From Cyanobacterium sp. Dongsha4 (GTDB lineage Bacteria; Cyanobacteriota; Cyanobacteriia; Cyanobacteriales; Cyanobacteriaceae), in assembly GCF_036345015.1 (NCBI RefSeq), contig NZ_CP084098.1, forward strand, positions 2,307,326 through 2,371,325: DNA of 64,000 nucleotides, read 5' to 3'. Below are positions 1-8,409 of this stretch, piece after piece (position 1 is the first letter of the stretch; each line of letters starts with the position of its first letter). Both the position numbers and the translations under genes were made by a program. The notes below the pieces were generated by a model. It did no database searches and was not told the origin of the DNA. It saw only the letters and a program-made list of their open reading frames with translations.

Positions 1-1131
1 CGTAGAGCGTATGGTATAGACGAAATTGCATTAGCACCTGGAAATAGAACCCTCGACCCTAGTTTAGCAGACACCCGTGTTAATTTAGGAGGTATTGAAA
101 GAGAAATTCCTATTATTGCCAGTGCGATGGATGGCGTGGTAGATGTGAGAATGGCAGTATTACTCTCCGAATTAGGAGCTTTAGGAGTACTAAATTTAGA
201 GGGGATTCAAACCCGTTATGAAGATCCTAACCCTATTCTCGATCGCATTGCCTCTGTTGGCAAATCAGAATTTGTGGGCTTAATGCAAGAATTATATAGT
301 GAGCCGATTAAACCCGAATTAATCAAACAAAGAGTTATTGAAATTAAAAAACAAAAAGGTATTGCCGCCGTTAGCTTCACCCCTGCCGGTGCTAGTCAAT
401 ACGGAAAAGTAGTTGCAGAAGCGGGAGCAGATTTAGTCTTCATTCAAGCAACAGTAGTTTCTACAGCCCACTTATCTCCTGAATCTATCACTCCTCTTGA
501 TTTAGCTGGTTTTTGTGCCGAAATGCCCATGCCCGTCATTCTCGGTAACTGTGTTACTTATGATGTTGCTTTAAATCTGATGAAAGCAGGTGCGGCAGGT
601 GTTTTGGTGGGAATTGGCCCTGGTGCGGCTTGTACTTCGAGAGGAGTACTTGGTGTCGGTGTACCTCAAGCAACTGCTGTGGCTGACTGTGCCGCCGCTA
701 GGGATGATTTTGAGAAAGAAACAGGCAAATATGTGCCAATTATTGCGGATGGTGGCATTATTACTGGGGGGGATATTTGTAAATGTATCGCCTGTGGTGC
801 TGATGCTGTAATGATTGGTTCACCCATTGCTCGTTCAGAAGAAGCCCCGGGCCGTGGTTTCCACTGGGGTATGGCAACTCCTAGCCCTGTTCTCCCTCGT
901 GGTACTAGAATTAATGTTGGTACTACGGGTACAATTAAAGAAATCCTTAGAGGTCCTGCAAAATTAGATGATGGTACTCATAATCTTTTAGGTGCATTAC
1001 AAACCAGTATGGGTACTTTAGGGGCTAAAAATATTAAAGAAATGCAGGAAGTTGAAGTGGTAATCGCACCTTCTTTGTTAACAGAGGGTAAGGTTTATCA
1101 AAAAGCCCAACAATTAGGTATGGGTAAATAA
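1..1131 (+). CDS. guaB3: GuaB3-family IMP dehydrogenase-related protein (5' end outside window)
   Basis: The frame is open from base 1, so the gene begins before the window; 376 codons are visible and only about a dozen N-terminal residues should be missing. The protein is a TIM-barrel of the IMPDH/GMP reductase family in its CBS-less GuaB3 form. The loop with residues GIGPGAACTSRG holds the equivalent of the IMPDH catalytic cysteine and is followed by IIADGGI and GADAVMIGSP, typical of the phosphate-binding sites. IMPDH oxidises IMP to XMP; the exact reaction of GuaB3 proteins is less secure than that of true GuaB. An internal ATG at 127 is not the start, because family sequence continues upstream of it in frame. 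The gene stands alone, followed by a repeat-rich spacer. Confidence 0.93.
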   Translation, partial: RRAYGIDEIALAPGNRTLDPSLADTRVNLGGIEREIPIIASAMDGVVDVRMAVLLSELGALGVLNLEGIQTRYEDPNPILDRIASVGKSEFVGLMQELYSEPIKPELIKQRVIEIKKQKGIAAVSFTPAGASQYGKVVAEAGADLVFIQATVVSTAHLSPESITPLDLAGFCAEMPMPVILGNCVTYDVALNLMKAGAAGVLVGIGPGAACTSRGVLGVGVPQATAVADCAAARDDFEKETGKYVPIIADGGIITGGDICKCIACGADAVMIGSPIARSEEAPGRGFHWGMATPSPVLPRGTRINVGTTGTIKEILRGPAKLDDGTHNLLGALQTSMGTLGAKNIKEMQEVEVVIAPSLLTEGKVYQKAQQLGMGK

Positions 1132-1272
1132 TTGAATTAACCTGAGTTCAATATAAAATTTTTGGTGGTGTAAGTAAAAGTGTCAGGTATCAGGGGATTA
1201 GGAGATTAGAGTGTTGGGTTGGGGTGTTAGGGAGAAGTTAATTAAACATTTTTGCCCTGCCCTCTTGAGAGA

Positions 1273-1667
1273 GCAGGGCTGTTTCAAAGTAGAAATACAA
1301 AAACCCTAAAACTATTGCCAGTAAAAGAATATAGCGTTTTAGAGCTTTGAGGATTAAGAAGTAGTTAAAAATGTTTAGATTATCAATTTATAACCATAAA
1401 CCATTAAAAACTATTGCAAGAGTGCCTATTCCCCAACTGAGTTCGATGAAAAAAGTATCGAAAAATAAAGCGCCCTCGAGTTATCATCGAGCCAATTTTG
1501 GAATAAAAAATTATTAAATTTAGGAAAAACTCATTTAAAATCAATTTATTCAGCTTTTTTGTCAATAATTATTACTTTTAACTCCGAACTCCGAACTCCG
1601 AACTCCGAACTCCGAACTCAGGTATTCCCTGCCTTAACCAGAAAATTTTAGAATGAAAAAACCCTGC
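1273..1667. mobile_element. MITE-like element, intact copy with 8-bp target duplication
   Basis: The 395-bp element begins gcagggctgtttca and ends tgaaaaaaccctgc, imperfect terminal inverted repeats with two mismatches. It is flanked on both sides by ttgagaga (1265-1272 and 1668-1675), an 8-bp direct repeat consistent with transposition. The uninterrupted sequence at 4341-4379 (…ccccttgagagaaggg) looks like a related empty site. From 1292 to the end it matches 51074-51449 over 376 bp with about 11 substitutions and no indels by eye. It contains five tandem copies of aactccg and a small hairpin around ctcgagttatcatcgag, but no ORF. Its ends match the ISAs1-family remnant at 62879-63657, so it was probably mobilised in trans by such a transposase. 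Confidence 0.85.
1581..1620. repeat. Tandem 7-mer repeat (aactccg)5
   Basis: Five head-to-tail copies of aactccg lie inside the MITE-like element, and the same number in the second copy at 51363-51403. Degenerate free-standing versions occur at 4409-4436 and, on the other strand, 32667-32699. Confidence 0.85.
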
Positions 1668-1881
1668 TTGAGAGAGGGAATAAACCGGGGTTTCTTTTAA
1701 GGGGAGACACAGAGGGGTTTTTCCTCTTGCCCACCTTAACGGACAATCTTATATCGAACTTAGGTGATGAAAATTGAACTTTTGCTTAACTTGTGCGTCT
1801 GATGAATATAGTTAATTAATGAAAGTTATTTAACCTCAGTTTAAGATAATATTTTGAGGTTGAAAGGGAAATACTATAAGA

Positions 1882-2463
1882 ATGGACATAAAATATATCA
1901 AAACATCTCGCACTAATAGCAAATATGGATTATCTTCAATGCAACTGCTTTTCCGTCGTTGTTTGGGGGTTGTTGCTTTTTCTTCTGCCATGTTAGGGCT
2001 TGTTTTCCCTGTAAATGCCTCAGAAAAAGTTATCCTTAAATATGGGATGTGGCAAGAATCTCTCCCTGTTTCCGATATGACGGTTTTCTGTGATACTGGG
2101 GAAATTTCTACTACTTTAAGTTATTATATCCGTTTATCGAATCAAAGTTCCGATCGCATCAATAATGTTTTATGTAAACCGATTTCGGTTAATGGGGTAA
2201 CTCTTTCTAAAATGCTCAATAATCCTGTGGGTGGTTTTATTTTAGATTTATTTGGTGAGGTGATTACTACCCCTAGTAAAAAAGCCAGTCGAGAATCTTT
2301 GAGGGGAGCTTTAGTTACTTCTGCCCTAAAAAATAATGATATTAGTATTATAGAGGTATTAAATAATTATCCTACTAATGAAGTACACCTGAACGGCGAT
2401 CGCCTTGTGGAATTTTACCGTCAGGTAGAAGATGTTTTAAAAATAATTCCTGTTAATCTATAG
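1882..2463 (+). CDS. Secreted DUF1400-domain protein
   Basis: 193 aa. The N-terminus has a basic region then a hydrophobic stretch ending in VNA-SEK (around residues 24-48), a plausible signal peptide. The mature part matches DUF1400, the module usually found at the N-terminus of cyanobacterial alpha/beta hydrolases: an initial VILKYG motif, a 'GEIS..L.YYI' segment, and a final ISIIEVLNNYPT..V. The hydrolase domain that normally follows is absent, so this is a DUF1400-only protein. An alternative start is the Met at residue 20 (1939), which would leave a more conventional signal peptide. It converges on the DUF2237 gene with 11 bp of 3' overlap. Function unknown. Confidence 0.75.
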   Translation: MDIKYIKTSRTNSKYGLSSMQLLFRRCLGVVAFSSAMLGLVFPVNASEKVILKYGMWQESLPVSDMTVFCDTGEISTTLSYYIRLSNQSSDRINNVLCKPISVNGVTLSKMLNNPVGGFILDLFGEVITTPSKKASRESLRGALVTSALKNNDISIIEVLNNYPTNEVHLNGDRLVEFYRQVEDVLKIIPVNL

Positions 2464-2818
2464 AGTATTCCTGTAATATTTCCAATGGAACAAACTCAAG
2501 GGTTTTTTCATGGGTAGCCTCAAGGATAATCGGGGGTGCAAATCCTGCTTTTAAGGCTTCTACCCAACGACTAACACACAAACACCATTTATCCCCTGCT
2601 TTTAAACCGGGAAAATTAAACATCGGCACGGGGGTAATTAAATCATTACCTTGTTTCTTGCTATAAAGCAAAAATTCTTCTGTTACCTGTGCACACACGG
2701 TATGCAAACCTCTATCTTCCAATCCTGTGTCGCAACAACCACTACGATAAAATCCTGTCATCGGTGATGTGCAACAAGTTTTTAAAGGTTTTCCATAGAC
2801 GTTTCTGGAGTTAGTCAT
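2453..2818 (-). CDS. DUF2237 family protein
   Basis: 121 aa, cysteine-rich at the N-terminus (CC..P.TGFYRSGCC). The central motif LHTVCAQVTEEFL and the later GDKWCLCVSRW..A are hallmarks of DUF2237, a small family of unknown biochemical role widespread in cyanobacteria and proteobacteria. The start ATG overlaps the stop of the upstream glycosyltransferase gene (ATGA overlap at 2815-2818), so the two are almost certainly co-translated. No membrane segment or signal peptide is visible. Confidence 0.85.
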   Translation of the reverse strand: MTNSRNVYGKPLKTCCTSPMTGFYRSGCCDTGLEDRGLHTVCAQVTEEFLLYSKKQGNDLITPVPMFNFPGLKAGDKWCLCVSRWVEALKAGFAPPIILEATHEKTLEFVPLEILQEYSID

Positions 2819-3438
2819 TTTTCCTCACTAATAATCTTACTCTCTAAATATTGTAAGTCTTCGGGGCGATCGATGTCTTTTAAAGTGGGTAGTTCATATA
2901 TGCTACATTTTAAGTTCGATGCAGTCCCAACTGTAGTTTCAAAAACAGAATTAGAACCCCATTTGATATTAGTAAATAATTCTTTTTTTAGCTGTTTTAA
3001 AGCAATTAAATAATAACCACCATCCTCTGCTTTTCCAATAACTAAATCATAAAAATCAAGTTGATTAAAAGCATTATTTAAAATGTTTTCATCCAAATCA
3101 ACACAATCAGTTCCAATTAAAACCACATGAGAGAAATTATTGTTGAAACTGTTAGCAAAAGCAGAATACATTTTCTGTCCTAAATCATCTCCATTTTGAT
3201 GATGATAATTATAATTACTTCCTAACCATGCTTTCATCAAAGTTTGATCCCCACCAGCAAAATAAATACTAACATCTACATCAACTTTTTCTTTTAATTT
3301 TTCAGCTTTTTTCATCGTCATTTCTGTCATTAACTTATGGAAAAAACAGGCTTTTTCTGCCCCAATTGCTGGAATTAATCTGGTTTTTGTTTTACCTATT
3401 TCTGGATAACGAGTGAAGATAATTAGATTTTTTTTCAT
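2815..3438 (-). CDS. TIGR04282-type arsenosugar biosynthesis glycosyltransferase (DUF2064)
   Basis: 207 aa. The N-terminal LIIFTRYPEIGKTKTRL is the nucleotide-sugar-binding start of the DUF2064 GT-A-like family, and HVVLIGTDCVDL carries the acidic metal-binding motif; KAEDGGYYLIAL follows, as expected. Members named TIGR04282 are associated with arsenosugar formation, but many cyanobacterial copies have no proven substrate. No arsenic genes (arsM, arsS) are adjacent, so the specific role is inferred from family only. It is translationally coupled to the DUF2237 gene downstream. Confidence 0.8.
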   Translation of the reverse strand: MKKNLIIFTRYPEIGKTKTRLIPAIGAEKACFFHKLMTEMTMKKAEKLKEKVDVDVSIYFAGGDQTLMKAWLGSNYNYHHQNGDDLGQKMYSAFANSFNNNFSHVVLIGTDCVDLDENILNNAFNQLDFYDLVIGKAEDGGYYLIALKQLKKELFTNIKWGSNSVFETTVGTASNLKCSIYELPTLKDIDRPEDLQYLESKIISEEK

Positions 3439-3575
3439 TAATCAACTAATTTTTTACACAAAATTTTGTCTCTTATTTATGAATTTATCTTTCATTTCAA
3501 AAGAAAACTGAAAAATATTTATAATCCTATTGAGCAATCAATTATATAGACGACTCACATACAAAAAAGAAAATA

Positions 3576-4262
3576 TTAATTATCATTAAATATGATTCTA
3601 CCTAAACGAACTATAGTAGATCCAGCCTCGATCGCATATAAGTAGTCTTCTGACATTCCCATAGACAATTGATTAAATTTATCCGAAAAATAACCCTCAT
3701 TTCTAATTTTTTCCTGCAAAATTTTCAACGATTTAAAAGTAGAAAAAGTTTCTTCCGGAGACAAGCCTAAAGGTAAAATAACCATCAAACCTCTAACACT
3801 AATAGAATGTAACTCTTGCAGTAAAGGTAAATCATTCCACAATTGCTCTATCGTCCAACCATATTTATTATCATCAGGTAATGGCTTAACTTGCAAACAT
3901 ACTTGAGGTTGCTGTAGAATCACCTTTTCATGTAATGCCTGTTGTGCATAAAAATCAAGACGTTGAGCAATTTTCAAACTATCCACCGAGTGAATCCAAG
4001 CAAAAGACTCTACCGCTTTTTTTGCCTTGTTACTCTGCAAATGCCCAATAAAATGCCAAGTAATATCTTTTAAATCTTGTAATTGAGCTTGTTTATTAAT
4101 CGCTTCTTGTAACTTATTTTCTCCGAAATCTTTAATTCCTTGCTCATAAACCCATTTCATTACCTCCACATCAACTTTTTTTGTCACTGCCACCAATCTC
4201 ACAGAGATAGGAATAGTATTTCTGATTTCATCTAAATTTTTTACCAATTGATTCTGATTCAT
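3576..4262 (-). CDS. YggS/PLPBP-family pyridoxal-phosphate homeostasis protein
   Basis: 228 aa, usual family length. A single-domain alanine-racemase-like TIM barrel: VRLVAVTK (Lys28 would bind PLP), FGENKLQEA, WHFIGHLQSNK, IHSVDS, and a C-terminal LSMGMSEDY…AIEAGSTIVRLG phosphate-binding region. Such proteins bind PLP without known catalysis and buffer PLP and amino-acid pools (PipY in cyanobacteria). The usual cyanobacterial partner PipX and the neighbour sepF are not seen next to it. Confidence 0.92.
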   Translation of the reverse strand: MNQNQLVKNLDEIRNTIPISVRLVAVTKKVDVEVMKWVYEQGIKDFGENKLQEAINKQAQLQDLKDITWHFIGHLQSNKAKKAVESFAWIHSVDSLKIAQRLDFYAQQALHEKVILQQPQVCLQVKPLPDDNKYGWTIEQLWNDLPLLQELHSISVRGLMVILPLGLSPEETFSTFKSLKILQEKIRNEGYFSDKFNQLSMGMSEDYLYAIEAGSTIVRLGRIIFNDN

Positions 4263-4340
4263 TCCAATGAGTAATAAATAACGAGTAATGAGTAGAAGTC
4301 AGGAGTCAGATTTAGGGTTTTAGGGTTTGGGGTATTAGGT

Positions 4341-4436
4341 TTAATTAAACACTTTTGCCCTCTCCCCTTGAGAGAAGGGATAAAAAGAGGGAAATTTCTT
4401 TTTTATCTGAACTCCGAACTCTGAACTCTGAACTCA
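4341..4436. repeat. Intergenic repeat with empty-site similarity and degenerate (aactccg)n
   Basis: The phrase ttaattaaacacttttgccc followed by tctccccttgagagaaggg (4341-4379) matches the flanks of the MITE-like element at 1237-1280 joined across the insertion, and partly 35729-35754. It is followed at 4409-4436 by four degenerate aactccg/aactctg units. No coding potential. Confidence 0.7.
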
Positions 4437-4466
4437 AATTATTGCCCTTTGCCCCTTTGACTTGAT

Positions 4467-5672
4467 TTAACTAGCTTTAGCTAAATAAACCACAGCCCCT
4501 AAACCAGAAGCCATTTCTTCAGGAGTAATTTTACCATCATGGTTGGCATCAAGGGCATCAAAAACCACATCCGCGCCTGCCCATTCTTCACGGGTAATAA
4601 AACCATCTCCATCTAAATCATAGACATGGAAAATATCATCTACTGCATGGGCTAGGGTTTCTTCTCCTTCTAATCTAGCTAAACGACTAGCTAATAATTG
4701 CTCCAAAGTTTCCAAAGCCTTTGTAAAACCTTTTATGCCCTCGTCTAACTTTTCATTTGCCATCCTGTCCTCACTGTGCATTTTATCAAAAGTCGCTTTG
4801 TCCACAGTAATTTTTTCAATATTCATTTTTTGTGCTTTTTCTACAGACAACTTGAGGGGTAATTCTTCTTCTGTGTTTTGTAATTGCTCTAATAGTTTAG
4901 GAGAAATGGTTAATAAATCACATCCAGCTAACTCACAAATTTCGCTAATATTACGGAAACTAGCTCCCATTACCTCTGTTTTATAACCAAACTTTTTATA
5001 ATAATTGTAGATTTCTGTAACAGATTGTACCCCGGGGTCTTCTGCTCCGGGAAAATCCTCTCTACCCGTTTCTTTTTTGTACCAATCAAGGATTCTACCC
5101 ACAAACGGAGAAATTAAAGTAACTCCCGCTTCGGCACAGGCTACGGCTTGATGGAAACCAAATAAAAGAGTTAAATTACAGTGTATTCCTTCTTTCTCAA
5201 GAACTTCGGCGGCTCTAATTCCTTCCCATGTAGATGCAATTTTGATTAAAATACGCTCCCTACTGATACCTGCTTTTTCATATTGGGAGATTAAATAACG
5301 AGCTTTTTCGATCGTAGCTTCAGTATCATAAGATAAACGGGCATCAACTTCAGTGGAAACCCTCCCCGGCACAATATCAAGAATTTTTCTACCAAAGGCA
5401 ACCGCTAACCAATCAATGGCTAATTTAACCACTTCATCAACCTTCGCATCTGCCCCCAATTCCTTTCTCGCTTCAGTGAGGGTATCATCTACAATACTTT
5501 GATAATCAATCATTTGAGCGGCGGCGGTAATCAGAGATGGATTTGTCGTAGCATCTTGAGGGGTAAAGGTTTCAATGGCTTGAATATCTCCTGTATCCGC
5601 CACAACGGTGGTGTATTGTTTTAATTGATCTAATAAGTTAGTCATAGTAGAAGTTATGTGATGTTTGTCCAT
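4467..5672 (-). CDS. tal: Transaldolase with C-terminal EF-hand pair
   Basis: 401 aa in the long form. Transaldolase moves a dihydroxyacetone unit between sugar phosphates in the pentose phosphate pathway. Seen: DATTNPSLI near the start, the Schiff-base lysine in [12 protein letters not shown] (Lys144 of the long form), CNLTLLF and [12 protein letters not shown]. After the barrel, two EF-hand loops follow, [12 protein letters not shown] (about 352-363) and [12 protein letters not shown] (about 375-386), both with standard calcium-ligand spacing. The Met at residue 10 (5645, MTNLLDQL) is the more likely start, since family proteins begin there. The related gene gnd lies at 15.6-17.1 kb but not in one operon. 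Confidence 0.93.
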   Translation of the reverse strand: MDKHHITSTMTNLLDQLKQYTTVVADTGDIQAIETFTPQDATTNPSLITAAAQMIDYQSIVDDTLTEARKELGADAKVDEVVKLAIDWLAVAFGRKILDIVPGRVSTEVDARLSYDTEATIEKARYLISQYEKAGISRERILIKIASTWEGIRAAEVLEKEGIHCNLTLLFGFHQAVACAEAGVTLISPFVGRILDWYKKETGREDFPGAEDPGVQSVTEIYNYYKKFGYKTEVMGASFRNISEICELAGCDLLTISPKLLEQLQNTEEELPLKLSVEKAQKMNIEKITVDKATFDKMHSEDRMANEKLDEGIKGFTKALETLEQLLASRLARLEGEETLAHAVDDIFHVYDLDGDGFITREEWAGADVVFDALDANHDGKITPEEMASGLGAVVYLAKAS

Positions 5673-5980
5673 AATTACTATTTACAGCTTAACTTCAGTC
5701 TAGGAAAACCAACGTTTTAGGGATAACATTATTTACTATTTTTAACCAAATCCATATAGGCAGATCAAAAATAAGAGAAAATCAACGGATAAATATTTCT
5801 TTGCTCCTTGCCCTTTAAACTTTGTCTGCTTCACTATGACGAAAAACTAAATTTTAGATATTATTGTTAATTGCTTACCAAAAAAATGTAAACTAAGAAA
5901 CAGTCCAATGATCTGCTTTTAGCTTTGATTATTCATACAAACTAAGTAAGCAGAATATAAAACCTATATAGATAAGGAAT
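5673..5980. other. Divergent intergenic region between tal and acpP
   Basis: 308 bp of AT-rich DNA separating divergently transcribed genes, so it should hold both promoters. An aaggaa ribosome-binding-like motif lies directly before the acpP ATG (5974-5979). I cannot fix -10/-35 boxes with confidence and see no gene. Confidence 0.4.
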
Positions 5981-6229
5981 ATGAATCAAGAAATATTAGA
6001 AAAAGTAAAAGAAATCGTTGTTGAACAACTTGATGTTGATGCTGATAAGGTAACTCCTGAAGCTAATTTTGTTAATGATTTAGATGCTGATTCCCTTGAT
6101 GTAGTGGAGTTAGTTATGGCTTTAGAAGAAGCATTTGAAATTGAAATTTCTGATGAAGAAGCGGAAAAAATTGCAACCGTTGGTGCGGCTGTTGAACATA
6201 TTGAAAGCAAAACCACTGCGGCGGCTTAG
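5981..6229 (+). CDS. acpP: Acyl carrier protein
   Basis: 82 aa. Ser38 in the DADSLD motif is the 4'-phosphopantetheine attachment site. The acidic helix II that follows ([14 protein letters not shown]) is typical of fatty-acid-synthase ACPs that dock with FabF, FabH and others. Length matches type II ACPs. fabF follows on the same strand after 330 bp, the usual bacterial order, so the pair serves fatty-acid elongation even if transcribed from separate promoters. Confidence 0.97.
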   Translation: MNQEILEKVKEIVVEQLDVDADKVTPEANFVNDLDADSLDVVELVMALEEAFEIEISDEEAEKIATVGAAVEHIESKTTAAA

Positions 6230-6559
6230 TTACTGCATTTAATTAACTATAACTTACATTGAGTTAGTTAAAGACATTTTTCAGGGATAGGACATGGGGA
6301 ATAGTAGTGTTGATTTTTTGAATTTACACTGTTGCCTCTAACCTGTTACCTGATAATTTTCTTAATCAATTTAGTTACTCAATTTGAGGGCTAATTAATC
6401 GTTAATTGTTAAATTTATATTTTCTGCATACTATCGATTGTTTCCTATTTTTAAGATCAAAGTCGATTGGTGTGACTCTATTTTTCTATAAGAATTATTT
6501 AAGTATTATTTTTACCTGAAATAGGTATATTTTAAGTTTTATATATATATTAGAGAATT
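6230..6559. other. acpP-fabF intergenic region
   Basis: 330 bp, AT-rich, with only very short open frames. A run of alternating AT lies immediately before the fabF start. No terminator, riboswitch or FabT/FapR-like operator could be recognised. Confidence 0.35.
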
Positions 6560-7810
6560 ATGACTAATCCACAACTAAAAAGAGTCGTAGTAACTGGTTT
6601 AGGTGCTATTACTCCTATTGGTAATAATTTAGATGAATACTGGCAGGGATTAATTACTGCCAAAAATGGTATCGATAAAATTACCTGTTTTGATACTTCT
6701 GATTATGCTTGTAAAATAGCTGGTGAAGTTAGAGGTTTTGATCCTTTAGCTTACATGGAAAAAAAAGAAGCGAAACGCATGGCTCGTTTTTCTCAGTTTG
6801 CAGTGGCGGCGAGTAAAATGGCTTTAGAAGATGCCCAATTAATCATTAATGATGATAATGCTAATGATGTTGGTATTGTCATTGGTACTGGGGTTGGCGG
6901 TTTAAGTGTTATGGAAGAACAAAATGAGGTTTTATTAACTAAGGGGCCTGGGCGTGTTACTCCTTTCCTCGTACCGACTATGATTTCTAATATGGCGGCG
7001 GGTTTAACGGCTATTCATACGGGGGCTAAAGGTCCTAATTCTTGCTCTGTAACGGCTTGTGCGGCGGGTTCAAATTCCATTGGTGATGCTTTTCGTTTGG
7101 TGCAGTCTGGCTATGCTAAAGCGATGATTTGTGGTGGCACGGAGGCGGCAATTACTCCCCTTGCAATGGCTGGTTTTGCCTCGGCAAAGGCTCTCTCTAC
7201 TCGTAATGATAGCCCTGAATCTGCTAGTCGCCCTTTTGATGTGGATAGAGATGGTTTTGTGATGGGAGAAGGTTGTGGTATTCTGATTCTGGAAGAAAGA
7301 GAAAGTGCGATCGCACGTGGAGCAAGAATTTATGGGGAAATGGTGGGTTATGGTATGACTTGCGATGCTTACCACATGACTGCCCCTGTGCCTGAAGGTT
7401 TAGGTGCAACTAGGGCTATTGAGTTAGCTTTAAAAGATGGTGGTTTAACTCCTGATCAGGTATCTTATATTAATGCTCATGGTACAAGTACCCCTGCTAA
7501 TGATACAACGGAAACAAAGGCAATTAAAAGAGCATTGGGAGATCATGCCTATAAAATAGCCATAAGTTCTACTAAATCCATGACAGGGCATTTATTGGGT
7601 GGTTCTGGAGGTATTGAAGCTGTAGCCACTGTAATGGCGATCGCATCTGACATTGTACCTCCCACAATTAACTTACAAAATCCTGATCCAGATTGTGATT
7701 TAGACTATGTGCCTCATGAAAGCCGTAAATTAAAGGTTGATGTGGCTTTGTCTAATTCTTTTGGTTTTGGTGGACATAATGTCACCCTCGCTTTTAAAAA
7801 ACACCCGTAA
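6560..7810 (+). CDS. fabF: Beta-ketoacyl-ACP synthase II
   Basis: 416 aa, full length. Catalyses decarboxylative condensation of malonyl-ACP with acyl-ACP in fatty-acid elongation. The catalytic triad is visible: Cys167 in VTACAAGSNSIG, His307 in NAHGTSTPAND and His344 in SMTGHLLGGSGG, with Lys339 just before. The C-terminal NSFGFGGHNVTLAF motif is also present. The sequence is closer to FabF than FabB. It follows acpP. Confidence 0.97.
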   Translation: MTNPQLKRVVVTGLGAITPIGNNLDEYWQGLITAKNGIDKITCFDTSDYACKIAGEVRGFDPLAYMEKKEAKRMARFSQFAVAASKMALEDAQLIINDDNANDVGIVIGTGVGGLSVMEEQNEVLLTKGPGRVTPFLVPTMISNMAAGLTAIHTGAKGPNSCSVTACAAGSNSIGDAFRLVQSGYAKAMICGGTEAAITPLAMAGFASAKALSTRNDSPESASRPFDVDRDGFVMGEGCGILILEERESAIARGARIYGEMVGYGMTCDAYHMTAPVPEGLGATRAIELALKDGGLTPDQVSYINAHGTSTPANDTTETKAIKRALGDHAYKIAISSTKSMTGHLLGGSGGIEAVATVMAIASDIVPPTINLQNPDPDCDLDYVPHESRKLKVDVALSNSFGFGGHNVTLAFKKHP

Positions 7811-7816
7811 ATCATA

Positions 7817-7912
7817 GTTCGGAGAGTTCGCTGCGCTCGTACACTCCTTTCCGTCGTGAACGGAGTTCGGAGAGTTCGCCTTCGGCTCTTACACTCCTTT
7901 CAGTCGTGAACA
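7817..7912. repeat. Tandem 48-bp intergenic repeat (two units)
   Basis: Two adjacent 48-bp units (7817-7864 and 7865-7912) both start gttcggagagttcgc and contain acactcctttc-gtcgtgaac. They differ mainly in the middle (tgcgctcg against cttcggct). A third, single diverged unit lies at about 27783-27825. GC-richer than its surroundings; no gene. Confidence 0.8.
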
Positions 7913-7962
7913 GAGTTAAGATAAAAAAGAAATTTCCCCCTAATACCCTAATCCCCTAATCC

Positions 7963-8409
7963 ATGAGTTATCAAGTAGAATTAAGGGCGGCAAAAATTCC
8001 CTACATAGGTGCGATCGCAGTTCATTATTGGTTTATAATTCATGAACAAGTATCGGAAAGATGGGAAATTTGGCAAACTAAAAGCCTTGTTAGTAGTAGT
8101 TGGGGACATTTGCATAAAAATTTAATGAATCCTACTCGTGGGGTAGGTAACGGAGAAAGTTGGCAAGAATATATTTGGCAAGGAGAAGAAGCCGATAATT
8201 TGCAAACAATTATCCGAAAAACGCCCCAAATTTACCCTTATAATTATTTGTATCGCTACTATCCTGGTCCCAATAGCAATACTTATATTCAATGGATTTT
8301 AGATAAAAGTCAGATTAAGTATTCTTTAAGTGGTAAAGGCTTAGGAAAAAATTATCATCGTTTCTTTAGCAAATACGAGGCAATTGCTCTCCCGTCAACA
8401 TTTCAATAA
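7963..8409 (+). CDS. DUF3750 family protein
   Basis: 148 aa. The pattern AVHYWFIIHE…RWEIWQ…WGHLHKNLM followed by YPYNYLYRYYPGPNSNTYIQWIL matches DUF3750, a family of unknown role with a conserved PGPNSNT block. No signal peptide or transmembrane segment is evident. The 3' end overlaps the convergent hypE gene by 44 bp. Function unknown. Confidence 0.72.
   Translation: MSYQVELRAAKIPYIGAIAVHYWFIIHEQVSERWEIWQTKSLVSSSWGHLHKNLMNPTRGVGNGESWQEYIWQGEEADNLQTIIRKTPQIYPYNYLYRYYPGPNSNTYIQWILDKSQIKYSLSGKGLGKNYHRFFSKYEAIALPSTFQ

Larger units (their letters stand above)
1132..1881. other. Repeat-rich intergenic region
   Basis: This 750-bp gap has no convincing gene. It starts with a degenerate G/T-rich intergenic repeat and the phrase ttaattaaacatttttgccc, which recurs near 4341 and 35729. 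The MITE-like element (1273-1667) is inserted in that repeat. Beyond it are AT-rich DNA and the upstream region of the DUF1400 gene. Confidence 0.7.

Noticed and set aside
127-1131. Start of guaB3 at 127
   Set aside because: Family sequence continues in frame to base 1, so the true start is upstream of the window.
1581-1620. CRISPR array
   Set aside because: The 7-bp units have no spacers and no cas genes are present.
4735-4986. Plus-strand open frame within the transaldolase gene
   Set aside because: Lies opposite a complete enzyme gene; sequence is low-complexity.
7070-7375. Open frame on the minus strand inside fabF
   Set aside because: Opposite strand of a well-supported gene; no family match or start context.
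7817-7912. CRISPR array
   Set aside because: Units are directly adjacent with no unique spacers.
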